Positions 41,864 through 50,579 of a DNA stretch of 64,000 bases are shown piece after piece. Position 1 is the first letter of the stretch, and each line of letters opens with the position of its first letter. The stretch is from Dyella flagellata (GTDB lineage: Bacteria > Pseudomonadota > Gammaproteobacteria > Xanthomonadales > Rhodanobacteraceae), in NCBI RefSeq assembly GCF_030160275.1, contig NZ_BSOA01000048.1:1-64000 (forward strand), written 5' to 3'. Position numbers and translations under genes: made by a program. The notes under the pieces were generated by a model that worked only from the letters and a program-made list of their open reading frames with translations, made no database searches and was not told the origin of the DNA.

Positions 41864-41881
41864 CGCCTGCCCCGCTCGATT

Positions 41882-41898
41882 GTTCATTATTTACGAAC
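41882..41898. promoter_or_regulatory. LysR-type operator candidate
   Basis: GTTC-ATTATTTAC-GAAC is an inverted repeat in the gap between the divergent LysR and SDR genes, 18 bp upstream of the LysR start. It resembles T-N11-A type sites used for autoregulation. Confidence 0.4.
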
Positions 41899-41985
41899 AC
41901 AGCACTCATGATCGGACGATTTATGTGGCAAGTACAGATCAATATCCTGTTCGCCGTTGGTTCCTTCCCACCCCAGGAGACACTC

Positions 41986-42753
41986 ATGAGCACGACCTCT
42001 ACCCCGATCGCCCTGATCACCGGCGGCAGCCGCGGCCTTGGCAAGAACATGGTGTTGCGACTGGCCGAACATGGCACCGACGTGGTGCTGACCTACCGTT
42101 CCAACCAGGCCGAAGCCGAGGCGGTGGTGGAGGCAGTAAAGAAGCTTGGCCGCCGTGCGGTCGCTTTGCCGCTGGACGTCGGCAAGGCATCCACCTTTGC
42201 CGCCTTCGCCGAGCAGTTGCGCACGGTGTTGCAGCAGCAATGGCAACGCGATGGTTTCGACTACCTGGTCAACAATGCCGGCATCGGCATCCATGCCAGC
42301 TTCGCCGAAACCACCGAGGCGCAGTTCGACGAACTGGTCAACGTGCACCTCAAGGGCACGTTCTTCCTGACCCAGGCCTTGTTGCCTTTGATCGCGGACG
42401 GCGGACGCATCCTCAATGTCTCCAGCGGCCTGGCCCGCTTTGCCCTGCCCGGCTATTCGGCGTATGCCGCGATGAAAGGCGCGATCGAAGTGCTGACGCG
42501 CTACCTGGCCAAGGAACTTGGCGTTCGCCGCATCGCTGTCAACACTCTGGCTCCGGGCGCGATCGAGACCGACTTCGGTGGCGGCACGGTGCGCGACAAC
42601 GCCGATGTGAATGCATACGTCGCTGCGCAGACGGCACTGGGCCGCGTGGGCTTGCCGGACGATATCGGCGGCGTGGTGGCGATGCTGCTGGCAAAGGAAA
42701 GCGGTTGGATCAATGCGCAGCGCATCGAAGCTTCGGGCGGCATGTTCATCTGA
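41986..42753 (+). CDS. short-chain dehydrogenase/reductase
   Basis: The 255-residue classical SDR has the nucleotide-binding TGGSRGLGKN at about 12-21, LVNNAG near residue 92, the catalytic Ser in NVSSGLARFALPGYSAYAAMKG with Tyr and Lys in YSAYAAMK (near 162-169), and PGAIETDF. The substrate is unknown; the C-terminus GWINAQRIEASGGMFI is usual for the family. ATG 41986 has AGGAGA at 7 nt. It is divergent from and probably controlled by the LysR gene. Confidence 0.93.
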   Translation: MSTTSTPIALITGGSRGLGKNMVLRLAEHGTDVVLTYRSNQAEAEAVVEAVKKLGRRAVALPLDVGKASTFAAFAEQLRTVLQQQWQRDGFDYLVNNAGIGIHASFAETTEAQFDELVNVHLKGTFFLTQALLPLIADGGRILNVSSGLARFALPGYSAYAAMKGAIEVLTRYLAKELGVRRIAVNTLAPGAIETDFGGGTVRDNADVNAYVAAQTALGRVGLPDDIGGVVAMLLAKESGWINAQRIEASGGMFI

Positions 42754-42806
42754 ACAACATAAGCTAGTACGACAAGCCCAGCATCGCCTGTGCTGCATGC
42801 ATGGCC

Positions 42807-42833
42807 GTGCTGGGATTGCCATCCCAGCCTACG
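42807..42833. repeat. single REP unit
   Basis: One inverted unit (GCTGGGATTGCCATCCCAGC followed by CTACGG) located 53 bp past the SDR stop. The would-be partner to its left is degraded (AAGCCCAGCATCGCC). It separates two plus-strand genes. Confidence 0.85.
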
Positions 42834-42897
42834 GCACAGACGCACGCAACCCCAATCGGTGTACCTTCTGTGTTCTGACACCAAGAGGGACCCAGCC

Positions 42898-44874
42898 GTG
42901 GTCAGCTACAGCTCCTTGCATACCGTTCCCAGCCGCGAACAGGCGCTGCACGCGCTTTACGAAGCAGCCGAGCTCGAACACTGCCTGATGTGCACGTATC
43001 TCTACGCAGCGTTCTCGCTGAAGTCGTCGGTGGAGGAAGGTGTTACCGCTCAACAGCTGGAAGCGATCACGCGCTGGAAGCACAGCATCCTGCAGGTGGC
43101 GATCGAGGAGATGGGCCACCTGATGTCGGTATGGAACATCACCATCGCGCTGGGCGGCGCGCCGCGCGTCGGTCGCGTGAACTTTCCGCTCGACCCCGGC
43201 TATCTGCCGGCCGGCGTGGTGGTGAAGCTGGCGCCGTTCAACATGGCGACGCTGCAGCACTTCATCTACCTGGAACGCCCAGCCGGTTCGGCCGAACCCG
43301 ATGGCGCCGGCTTCGAGCCCGAACGGCATTTCGTGCGCGGCGCACCCGGTGCACGGCTTACCCCCATGGGCATCGATTACGACACCGTCGGCGAGTTCTA
43401 CCAGACCTTGGGCAATGGCCTGCGTTTGATGGTGGAAGCGCACGGCGAAGCGGGCGCCATGTGCGGCAACCCGGCACTGCAGTTGTCCAGCGCTGAAGTG
43501 TCATTGCCCGGCGCCAAGCGCGTGATCTGCCTGAAGACAGCGCTGGCGGCGTTCGAGTCCATCATCACGCAAGGCGAAGGCGCACTGGAGAACACGGAGA
43601 ATTCGCACTACCAGCGTTTCGCGGCGATACGCGCGGAATACCAGGCGCTGCTCACGGCTGACCCGTCCTTCAAACCCGCCTTTCCGGCCGCCACCAATCC
43701 GGTATTGCGCCGGCCGCCGCGTCCCGAAGGCCGCGTGTGGCTGGAAGATTCCGATGCGATCGCCACCGTCGATCTTGCCAACGCCGCATACGGTTTGATG
43801 CAGCGGCTGCTCGCCTACACCTACGCGGTACCTCAGCCGGACCCGGATAAAAATCTTTCGCTCGAGCTGGGTATCGGCCTGATGCGCGCGCTGGTACCGC
43901 TGGCCGAACGCGCCGCACGACTGCCGGCCGGCCCATCGAATCCGGACTGCCATGCAGGCGTCACCTTCATCACCTTGCGTGATGCATCGCCGCTACCGCC
44001 AGGACCCGGTGCGCGCCGCTTCTTCCGCGAGCGGCTCCAGCAGCTGACGGAGGCGGCCGAGCGTTTGAGTGCAACAGGAGATCCGCGCACGATTGCTGCC
44101 GCGCGTGTGTTCGCGAGCTTGTCCAGGCAGGCCGAGGAAGGTTTCGATCTTGAGCGGCCCGCGCCATCTGCGATTGCCGCCACCCAAACCATTGCCGCAA
44201 CGCCTGCCGCGGCGCCAAGCACCACGCAGGACGGCATCGAGCGGGTCGAAGGCGAAAAGCTGAGCTTGCTGTTCGAAGCCAAGCGCTGCATCCATGCACG
44301 CTTCTGCGTCACCGGTGCGCCGAAAGTTTTCCTCGCCAACGTGCAAGGGCCATGGCTCCATCCCGATGCGATGGACGCTGAGCGCCTGGTGGAGATTGCG
44401 CATGCCTGCCCCTCGGGCGCCATTCAATACCAGCGGCGCGACGGGCGTCCGGACGAATCCGCGCCGCCGGTGAATCTTGCCGCGACGCGCGAAGCAGGGC
44501 CGTATGCGTTTCGCGGCGACCTGCGCCTGAGTGGCAAGCAGGCAGGATTCCGCGCCACCTTGTGCCGCTGCGGCGCCTCGAAGAACAAGCCGTTCTGTGA
44601 CGGTTCGCATCACGACATCGGCTTCGCCGCCAGCGGCGAACCGCCCACCGGCAACTCCACCGACGAATTGGCGGTGCGCGACGGCCCCTTGCGGATCGAC
44701 CCGCAATTGAACGGCCCGCTGTGCGTGCGCGGCAACCTGGAAATCACCAGCGGCACCGGCCGCATGGTGGCGCGTGTCACCAGCACCTACCTGTGCCGCT
44801 GCGGGCACAGCCAGAACAAGCCCTTCTGCGACGGCAGCCATGCCAAGGTAGGCTTCACCGCCGACGGGGCCTGA
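42898..44874 (+). CDS. ferritin-like / Fer4_19 ferredoxin / double CDGSH fusion protein
   Basis: The 658-residue product joins several iron modules. Residues about 1-260 form a ferritin-like domain of the VioB/iminophenylpyruvate-dimer-synthase type (EAAELEHCLMCTYLYAAFSL...ITRWKHSILQVAIEEMGHLMSVWNI: Glu and His metal ligands). A linker region reaches about 460. Then comes a Fer4_19-type domain (KLSLLFEAKRCIHARFCVTGAPKVFLAN...IAHACPSGAIQYQR). Two CDGSH 2Fe-2S modules close the chain (LCRCGASKNKPFCDGSH and LCRCGHSQNKPFCDGSH, C-x-C...C...H). The GTG at 42898 has AGAGGG about 8 nt upstream. The role is unknown; a redox or oxygenase-like function is inferred. Confidence 0.88.
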   Translation: MVSYSSLHTVPSREQALHALYEAAELEHCLMCTYLYAAFSLKSSVEEGVTAQQLEAITRWKHSILQVAIEEMGHLMSVWNITIALGGAPRVGRVNFPLDPGYLPAGVVVKLAPFNMATLQHFIYLERPAGSAEPDGAGFEPERHFVRGAPGARLTPMGIDYDTVGEFYQTLGNGLRLMVEAHGEAGAMCGNPALQLSSAEVSLPGAKRVICLKTALAAFESIITQGEGALENTENSHYQRFAAIRAEYQALLTADPSFKPAFPAATNPVLRRPPRPEGRVWLEDSDAIATVDLANAAYGLMQRLLAYTYAVPQPDPDKNLSLELGIGLMRALVPLAERAARLPAGPSNPDCHAGVTFITLRDASPLPPGPGARRFFRERLQQLTEAAERLSATGDPRTIAAARVFASLSRQAEEGFDLERPAPSAIAATQTIAATPAAAPSTTQDGIERVEGEKLSLLFEAKRCIHARFCVTGAPKVFLANVQGPWLHPDAMDAERLVEIAHACPSGAIQYQRRDGRPDESAPPVNLAATREAGPYAFRGDLRLSGKQAGFRATLCRCGASKNKPFCDGSHHDIGFAASGEPPTGNSTDELAVRDGPLRIDPQLNGPLCVRGNLEITSGTGRMVARVTSTYLCRCGHSQNKPFCDGSHAKVGFTADGA

Positions 44875-45051
44875 TCAGTCTTCCTCTTTCTGGCGCTGGT
44901 TGTCCTCGCCGGTGTCATTGAGGGCGTCGCCGCTGGCGTTGGTGTCTTCCAGGCGCTGCGGCGGACCACGCCGCTTGTGCGGATCGTAGGGTTCGGCCGC
45001 TTTGCGGCCCGGGGCTTCATGGGGTGCGTTGGATGGCTTGCGGGTGGTCAT
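44875..45051 (-). CDS. 58-residue hydrophilic protein
   Basis: ATG 45051 has a strong AGGAGG box at 6 nt (AAAGGAGGCCGCC). The frame runs 58 codons to TGA at 44875, directly abutting the stop of the fusion gene on the other strand. The product is very hydrophilic: Lys/Arg/Pro-rich first half (EPYDPHKRRGPPQRLEDTN) and an acidic end (DNQRQKEED). It is probably disordered. No family recognised, but coding is supported by the ribosome-binding site and the absence of other stop codons. Confidence 0.65.
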   Translation of the reverse strand: MTTRKPSNAPHEAPGRKAAEPYDPHKRRGPPQRLEDTNASGDALNDTGEDNQRQKEED

Positions 45052-45228
45052 GGCGGCCTCCTTTCGCGTGGGTGATGCAAGCCAACTATCCGGCCAGCAC
45101 GAGGAACACGGGGTACGGAAGACGTAAAGAATCTGTGCACTCCCGCCCCTTGCCCTACCCTGCGCAGGCGCATGGCCCCCCTCGCCCCTTAGAATGGCGG
45201 CCTTGTATTCATCCGGTGAGGCTTATTC

Positions 45229-46437
45229 GTGGTCATCCATCCCAAGGTTCGCGGCTTTATCTGTATCACGGCGCATCCGGTCGGTTGCGAAAAGAACGTG
45301 CTCGACCAGATCGGCATCACCCAGGCCAAGGGCGCTTGCGGTGCCGGTCCCAAGCGCGTGCTGGTGATCGGAGCTTCCACGGGATATGGCCTGGCGACAC
45401 GCATCACGGCAGCCTTCGGTTGCGGCGCGGCCACGCTGGGCGTGTTCTTCGAGAAACCCTCCAGCGACACCAAGCCCGGCACCGCCGGCTGGTACAACTC
45501 GGCCGCCTTCGACAAACTGGCCAAGCAGGCCGGGCTGTATTCGCGCTCCATCAACGGCGATGCGTTCTCGCATGAAACCCGCGCGCGCGCGATCGAACTG
45601 ATCAAGAACGAAATGGGCGGTCCGGTGGATCTGGTGGTCTACTCGTTGGCCTCGCCCGTGCGCAAGCTGCCCGACAACGGCGAGGTGGTGCGCTCCACGC
45701 TGAAAACGATCGGCCAGCCGTTCACCGCCTCCTCGGTGGACACCAACAAGGACACCGTCGTGCAGGTCACGGTGGAGCCCGCCAACGAGCAGGAAATCAA
45801 GGACACCGTCGCCGTGATGGGCGGTGAAGACTGGGCACTGTGGATCGACGCGCTGAGCAAGGCCGGCGTGCTGGCGGATAACGCCACCACCGTTGCCTAC
45901 AGCTACGTCGGCACCGAAATCACCTGGCCGATCTACTGGCACGGCACCATCGGCCAGGCCAAGCAGCACCTGGACAACACCGCGCGCGAACTCAACCAGC
46001 ATTACGCCGGACAGCACCTGCACGCCTACGTGGGCGTGATGAAGTCGGTGGTGACCCAGGCCAGCTCGGCCATCCCGGTGATTCCGCTGTATGTCTCCAT
46101 GGTGTTCCGCATCATGAAGGAGAAAGGCATCCACGAAGGCACCATCGAGCAGGCCAACCGCCTGTTCCACGATTTCCTGTACCGCCAGGACGGCACGCCT
46201 CCGCCCACCGACGCGGAAGGCCGCCTGCGCCTGGACGACTGGGAATTGCGCGATGACGTGCAGCAGACCTGCAAGGCGCTATGGCCGCAAGTCAGTACCG
46301 AAAACCTGTGGGAAACCACCGACTACGCCGGCTACAAGAACGAGTTCCTGCGCTTGTTCGGCTTCGATCGCAAGGACGTGGATTACAACGCGGACGTGAA
46401 TCCGGACGTGAGCTTTGACGTGGTCCAACTGTCCTAG
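45229..46437 (+). CDS. fabV: trans-2-enoyl-ACP/CoA reductase FabV
   Basis: FabV reduces enoyl-ACP to acyl-ACP with NADH, the last step of each fatty-acid elongation cycle, and is naturally resistant to triclosan. The 402-residue length is typical. Signatures: [31 protein letters not shown] (nucleotide binding), [13 protein letters not shown], and the active-site Tyr-x8-Lys in [16 protein letters not shown]. The GTG start at 45229 has GTGAGG about 8 nt upstream. It is followed by a bidirectional terminator. This enzyme is common in Lysobacterales, which often lack FabI. Confidence 0.96.
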   Translation: MVIHPKVRGFICITAHPVGCEKNVLDQIGITQAKGACGAGPKRVLVIGASTGYGLATRITAAFGCGAATLGVFFEKPSSDTKPGTAGWYNSAAFDKLAKQAGLYSRSINGDAFSHETRARAIELIKNEMGGPVDLVVYSLASPVRKLPDNGEVVRSTLKTIGQPFTASSVDTNKDTVVQVTVEPANEQEIKDTVAVMGGEDWALWIDALSKAGVLADNATTVAYSYVGTEITWPIYWHGTIGQAKQHLDNTARELNQHYAGQHLHAYVGVMKSVVTQASSAIPVIPLYVSMVFRIMKEKGIHEGTIEQANRLFHDFLYRQDGTPPPTDAEGRLRLDDWELRDDVQQTCKALWPQVSTENLWETTDYAGYKNEFLRLFGFDRKDVDYNADVNPDVSFDVVQLS

Positions 46438-46458
46438 GCTGGAGGCCAACTCCTACCT

Positions 46459-46490
46459 AAAAAAAGGCCGGCGATTGCCGGCCTTTTTTT
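46459..46490. terminator. bidirectional intrinsic terminator
   Basis: Stem AAAAAAAGGCCGGC / GCCGGCCTTTTTTT with a GATT loop lies between fabV and the convergent beta-propeller gene, with T runs in both directions. Confidence 0.95.
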
Positions 46491-46492
46491 CA

Positions 46493-47656
46493 TCAACGCA
46501 TGATGCCCGTATGCCCCAGCGAAAACCGTCCCGGTTGCGGCCACACCGCCAGGCCGTGCGGTTCCATGCCCACCTTGATGATCTTCACCTTGCCGGTCGC
46601 GGTATCGAACGCATACACCACGTCGTCGAAACGGCCCGACAGCCACAACCACTTGCCGTCAGCCGTGACGTTGCCCATGTCGGGACTGCCGCCGCCCGGA
46701 ATCGGCCAGTTCGCCACCACGCTGCGCGTGGCGAAGTCGATCACCGACACGCTGCCCGGGCCGTTGCGCGGACCATGCACTTTATTCGAGCCGCGGTTGG
46801 CCACGTAGAGCTTGGTGCCGTCGCGGCTCGGATACAGGCCGTGCGTACCGATACCGGTCTTGATGAAACCGATCTGCTTGAAGTTGTCGCCGTCGATCAG
46901 GTACACGCCATCGGCCATCATGTCGGCAACGTAGAACACCTTGCCGTCGGGCGACACGCGAATGTCCTGCGGCATGCCGCGCTTGCTGAGCTGCAAATAG
47001 CCAAGCACCTTGCGATTGACCATGTCGATCTTCACCAGCTTGCCGCCGAATTCGCAGGTGAAGATGGCGTACTTGCCGTCGATCGAGAAATCGGCGTGGT
47101 TGATGCCCTTGCACTCGGGTGCCGGCAAGCGGGATTTCAGCGCCATCGTGTGCGGGTCGCGGAAGTCCAGGCGGGCGAAGGCCTCGGCCACCACGATCGC
47201 TTCCTTGCCATCCGGCGTGAAATACATGTTGTACGGATCATCCACCGGATCGGCCTTGCCCGGCTTGCCCGTCATCGGATCGATCGGCGTCAGGCTGCCG
47301 TCATTGCGGCCTTCGGCGTTATTGGTCACCCATAGTGTTTTCAGGTCCCACGCCGGCACCACGTGCTGCGGGCTGTGGCCAACCGGAAACCTGTCCACCA
47401 CCTTGAAGGTGGCCGGATCGATCACGTACACGTCGTTCGAGCGCAGGTTCGGCACATAGATGCGCGGCAGCGCACCCTTCACCGCCGGACTGAACATGTT
47501 CGCGCCAGCATTGCTGTACATGTCGTGGGGGTTGGTGACCGGCGGCATGCCAGGAACGGTCTGAACCGATTGCGCCGCAGCCGCGGCGGTAACACACAAA
47601 CCGGCCAGCACGGCGCCGGCACGCAAGGCAAGACGCCCAAAACGATCAAATTTCAC
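46493..47656 (-). CDS. exported YncE-like beta-propeller protein
   Basis: The 387-residue product has a signal peptide (about 1-28: ALRAGAVLAGLCVTAAAAAQ). A seven-bladed propeller of the YVTN/YncE/cytochrome-cd1-like class follows, with blade signatures such as IYVPNLRSNDVYVIDPATFKVVDRFPVGHSPQHV, GSVSVIDFATRSVVANWPIPGG and VVYAFDTATGKVKIIKVGMEPHG. No haem-binding CxxCH is seen. The GTG start at 47656 has AAGGGA at 6 nt. A creatininase-family gene lies 51 bp upstream and is likely in the same transcript. Function is unknown; such propellers bind ligands or partner proteins in the periplasm. Confidence 0.87.
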   Translation of the reverse strand: MKFDRFGRLALRAGAVLAGLCVTAAAAAQSVQTVPGMPPVTNPHDMYSNAGANMFSPAVKGALPRIYVPNLRSNDVYVIDPATFKVVDRFPVGHSPQHVVPAWDLKTLWVTNNAEGRNDGSLTPIDPMTGKPGKADPVDDPYNMYFTPDGKEAIVVAEAFARLDFRDPHTMALKSRLPAPECKGINHADFSIDGKYAIFTCEFGGKLVKIDMVNRKVLGYLQLSKRGMPQDIRVSPDGKVFYVADMMADGVYLIDGDNFKQIGFIKTGIGTHGLYPSRDGTKLYVANRGSNKVHGPRNGPGSVSVIDFATRSVVANWPIPGGGSPDMGNVTADGKWLWLSGRFDDVVYAFDTATGKVKIIKVGMEPHGLAVWPQPGRFSLGHTGIMR

Positions 47657-47707
47657 GGCAGTTCCCTTATTTTGAGTAGACTTGAGAAAGGGGTTCCAAG
47701 CATCGGA

Positions 47708-48538
47708 TCAACGCCCCGCGGTTTCCTGGCGGATGGCGTCGACCGTGCGTGAAACTATAGCATCCACGCCGATTTGGCCGAGTTCCGCGCTGGCGCGCCG
47801 CGGATCGCCGCCGTACACGCCATCAGCATCATCGGGCTTGGGCGCTTTGCGAAGCTGATTCAACCGCACCATCTGCGGCGCCACCGCAAGTTGCAGCGAG
47901 GTATCGGCGAGACCCGCATGGGTGCCGATTTCGTCATCCCGGAAACCGCGCTGGCGTAGCTGCTTGGCATAACCATCGGAAGAAGCCTCGTAGTAGGCCG
48001 CCGGCAGAATCGCGCGCGCATCCTTTCCTGCCCAGGCTTTGTTGAGGCGAGCCACTACTTGCTTCAAGTCCTTCTGGTAACCGCCATGGTCACCCAGGAA
48101 AACGATGTTGCGAAAACCATGCACGGCAAAACTGTTGGCGGCCGATTCCAGCATCTTCTCGAACACGTCATCCGATACGGTGATCGTGCCCGGAAAACGC
48201 ATGTGCGAAGTGGTCGGCGCATAACCGCCTTCGGGCACATAGGCCACTACCGGCGCCACCAGGGCGTTGCCAAGCTTTTGCGCGATCCGCTCCGCCAGAT
48301 AGGCCGCGCGCACATTGTGTTTGCCCACCGCGATATACGGACCGCTTTGCTCGGTGCCACCGATGGGAATGATCACCGTGGTCTTGCCGTTTTTTACCTG
48401 ATCACGCAGCTCCGTCCAGGTAAGGTCCTGCAATTGCACGGTGGGCGGCGTTTGGGCGAATGCAGCCTGCGCAGCGGCAGCCGCGACAACGAAAACGACG
48501 GACGCGATCACGCGTCGGAAAGCATGGCGCTGGGTCAT
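47708..48538 (-). CDS. exported creatininase-superfamily protein
   Basis: The 276-residue product has a signal peptide (about 1-29, ending AFA). A creatininase/creatinine amidohydrolase fold follows: LTWTELRDQVKNGKTTVIIPIGGTEQSGPYIAVGKHNVRAAYLAERIA (Glu and His metal ligands), HMRFPGTITVSD, GFRNIVFLGDHGGYQKDLKQVV and GTHAGLADTSLQL. Most family members are cytoplasmic; an exported one near a beta-propeller protein is a small variant branch. The substrate is unknown. The ATG at 48538 supports the signal peptide; earlier codons do not. Confidence 0.88.
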   Translation of the reverse strand: MTQRHAFRRVIASVVFVVAAAAAQAAFAQTPPTVQLQDLTWTELRDQVKNGKTTVIIPIGGTEQSGPYIAVGKHNVRAAYLAERIAQKLGNALVAPVVAYVPEGGYAPTTSHMRFPGTITVSDDVFEKMLESAANSFAVHGFRNIVFLGDHGGYQKDLKQVVARLNKAWAGKDARAILPAAYYEASSDGYAKQLRQRGFRDDEIGTHAGLADTSLQLAVAPQMVRLNQLRKAPKPDDADGVYGGDPRRASAELGQIGVDAIVSRTVDAIRQETAGR

Positions 48539-48634
48539 GGGGCGGGCGCGAAGGGGATGTGAATAACGGCGCCCTATGGTTGCACGCCCTTCCTGTCTTC
48601 GCACCTCTTTAGAACCGATTGCCCGCGTTTTGCC

Positions 48635-48952
48635 TCATTCGCTCTCCTGGGGAATGGCCTTGCGGAAGATCTCCTCCCAATAGGCCATGCGTTCGGAATA
48701 GGCTTCGCGCACCGATTCGGGCTGGTCGTTCTGCAGGCTACGCACGTGGGTGATCGGCAAGGTAGCCGAAGCCATCTGCCGCCACGCGTCCGCGGCGGCT
48801 CTCAAGTGGGAATGGGACGCGAGAAGCGCAGCAATCACCTGCTGGTCCACCATTTGTTGCGCGCTAAGCGCCATCAATCCTTCCAGCGCGATATCGGTAC
48901 GCTCGGAGAGGAACGCGACGGCCTCGCCCCAGTTATTGAAACTGACTTCCAT
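48635..48952 (-). CDS. hypothetical small helical protein
   Basis: The 105-residue product is mostly helical: WGEAVAFLSERTDIALEGLMALSAQQMVDQQVIAALLASHSHLRAAADAWRQMA, then a Pro-containing break and ESVREAYSERMAYWEEIFRKAIPQ. It resembles phasin-like or coiled-coil stress proteins in general character, but I do not recognise the family. GAGGAG lies about 7 nt before ATG 48952, which decides the start. No neighbour suggests a function. Confidence 0.75.
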   Translation of the reverse strand: MEVSFNNWGEAVAFLSERTDIALEGLMALSAQQMVDQQVIAALLASHSHLRAAADAWRQMASATLPITHVRSLQNDQPESVREAYSERMAYWEEIFRKAIPQESE

Positions 48953-49076
48953 GGGCGACTCCTCGGGTTCTGGAAGACAGCTACAGCCTAGGGAGGTACC
49001 GATCAATTCTGTGTAGGCGTCCTGGCCTTGTCGAGGAGGTCGTTCACATAACCGAAGGTTTCGCATCGCAGGCCAC

Positions 49077-49104
49077 GGAAGCTGGGATGGCCATCCCAGC
49101 TTCC
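49077..49104. repeat. 28-bp perfect palindrome with REP core
   Basis: GGAAGCTGGGATGG and its exact reverse complement, with no loop, followed by TTTT on the plus strand. It contains the REP stem GCTGGGAT...ATCCCAGC but lacks the GTAG head. It lies between two minus-strand genes. Confidence 0.8.
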
Positions 49105-49110
49105 TTTTCC

Positions 49111-49857
49111 TTAGACGGCCTCGGCCAACGGCTCCCACTCATGCCCTGGGTAGTAACGCCGCATCAGTTTGTTCACATACACGACCAGGTTGGGCCGGCC
49201 AAGCACAGCATCGCGCAGCGGCGTGTCAAAGAACGGTGTAAGGATGGAAGCAAGCACACCAAAGGCTGTCGCATCCACGGCGGTCAAGCGTTCGCCCATC
49301 AAATAAGGCTTGTCGCCCAGCAAGGCAGCCAGCGCATCGATGGAGCGCACGCCCAGGGCTCCGATCTCGCCCGCCGAATGCCGGCCGATACCGTGCCCGC
49401 GCAGATCACCGTCCCTGCGCGCCTGCATCTCGCGACGCAGGGCTTCGCGCTGCTCTTCCGGCGCGCTATTGGCGAATTGCGCCGGCCCCTTGGCGAAATT
49501 CTCCGGCACGATCCAGCGGAACCAGACCATGGCGAAATACAGATGATCCTCCAGCATCCGTTCGATCGCCCAGGACTGCGCACGCTGGCTCTCATTCAAA
49601 CCCTCGTCCAGGTCCACGCCGTACTTGCGCTCCAGATGTGCACGAATGAAAGTGGAATCGCACACCACCTCGCCGTCGTCCACGAGATAAGGCACTTTGC
49701 CCTTGGGCGCCAGCGGTGGAATGGTCGATTCCCGCGCATAAGCCAGGCCCGACATCTGCAGTTGCACTTCGGTCTTGATCACGAAAGGACTGGTTTCCGG
49801 CATGCCGAAACCGGGGCGGGTGGCGTACAGGGTGATGCTTGGCGTGGTCATGTCCAT
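49111..49857 (-). CDS. glutathione S-transferase family protein
   Basis: The 248-residue product has a thioredoxin-like N-terminal domain (PSITLYATRPGFGMPETSPFVIKTEVQLQMSGLAYARES...APKGKVPYLVDDGEVVCDSTFIRAHLE, about 1-75) and an all-helical C-terminal domain (about 95-248, with LGDKPYLMGERLTAVDATAFGVLASI). The domain pairing and the AVDATAFGVLA segment are closest to the GST/Tom37-metaxin-like branch. A glutathione-dependent role is inferred from fold only. A second ATG two codons in is possible. It is a single minus-strand gene. Confidence 0.88.
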   Translation of the reverse strand: MDMTTPSITLYATRPGFGMPETSPFVIKTEVQLQMSGLAYARESTIPPLAPKGKVPYLVDDGEVVCDSTFIRAHLERKYGVDLDEGLNESQRAQSWAIERMLEDHLYFAMVWFRWIVPENFAKGPAQFANSAPEEQREALRREMQARRDGDLRGHGIGRHSAGEIGALGVRSIDALAALLGDKPYLMGERLTAVDATAFGVLASILTPFFDTPLRDAVLGRPNLVVYVNKLMRRYYPGHEWEPLAEAV

Positions 49858-49943
49858 GAGTTCCGCACTTGGGGAAAGAACGCTCAGCCTAGACCCCAGC
49901 TACTGACAACGTGCTGTCAGTAGATCCCGTCGTGGCGCTATCC

Positions 49944-50579
49944 CTAGCCCCTGCCACAAGCTGCTGCATACCACGCCAGCACCTCGGCAGGCAGCAAGCT
50001 GTCCAGCGGCATGCCAACGGCACGGCAAGCGTCGAGATTGTCGACCAGCGCCTTGGCATAGCGCGGGTCGCGCGCCTCCGGCGGCAAACTCATCGCCTGC
50101 CACTGGATCATTTCCAGCAAACGCTGCGACCACGCGTACAACTGATCTGCACGCTCCGAAAAACGCGCACGCAACCAGCCGCTCAATGGCGCATGCAATG
50201 GGTAGCCGTAGCGGTCCGCGGTACGGCGCACGAACGCATCCACTTCCTCGGCGATGCCGCGGAACCATTCGGTATGACCGCCGGCCGCCTCCGCCACCAA
50301 CAAGGGAGCTTGGGCGCGATGCTCCGGCCAACGCTCGATCAGCAAGCGCTCCAGCCGTCGCGCCTCACGCAGCCGCCCGGTCTCCACCAACAGGCCGCGT
50401 TCCAGGTCGAACAAGGCAAAGAAGCGAGGATGGAAGCTACGAAAACGCTGCACCGGATCGTGCGTGAAACCCAGCTTGGTCAGGTCTTCGCCGCACAAAG
50501 GCAGCACGTAAACAAACGTGCGTCCGCGTCCCGCAGGATCGGGCAAATCCCAGCCAGGCTGTGCTTCGCGCTTGCTCAT
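49944..50579 (-). CDS. GIY-YIG/T5orf172-like nuclease-fold protein
   Basis: The 211-residue product begins with a GIY-YIG-like segment: RTFVYVLPLCGEDLTKLGFTHDPVQRFRSFHPRFFALFDLERGLLVETGRLREARRLERLLIERWPEHRA (about residues 20-88). The signature appears as VYVLPL...KLGFT, with Arg in the DPVQRF helix and a Glu in LVET. This matches the T5orf172/MUG113 relatives rather than UvrC-type enzymes. The C-terminal half is helical, with no further recognised domain. It is not clear whether it is catalytic. Confidence 0.65.
   Translation of the reverse strand: MSKREAQPGWDLPDPAGRGRTFVYVLPLCGEDLTKLGFTHDPVQRFRSFHPRFFALFDLERGLLVETGRLREARRLERLLIERWPEHRAQAPLLVAEAAGGHTEWFRGIAEEVDAFVRRTADRYGYPLHAPLSGWLRARFSERADQLYAWSQRLLEMIQWQAMSLPPEARDPRYAKALVDNLDACRAVGMPLDSLLPAEVLAWYAAACGRG

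Noticed and set aside
46415-47335. 306-codon plus-strand frame under the beta-propeller gene
   Set aside because: Antisense shadow; His/Arg/Ala-rich, no ribosome-binding site, begins inside the fabV terminator region.
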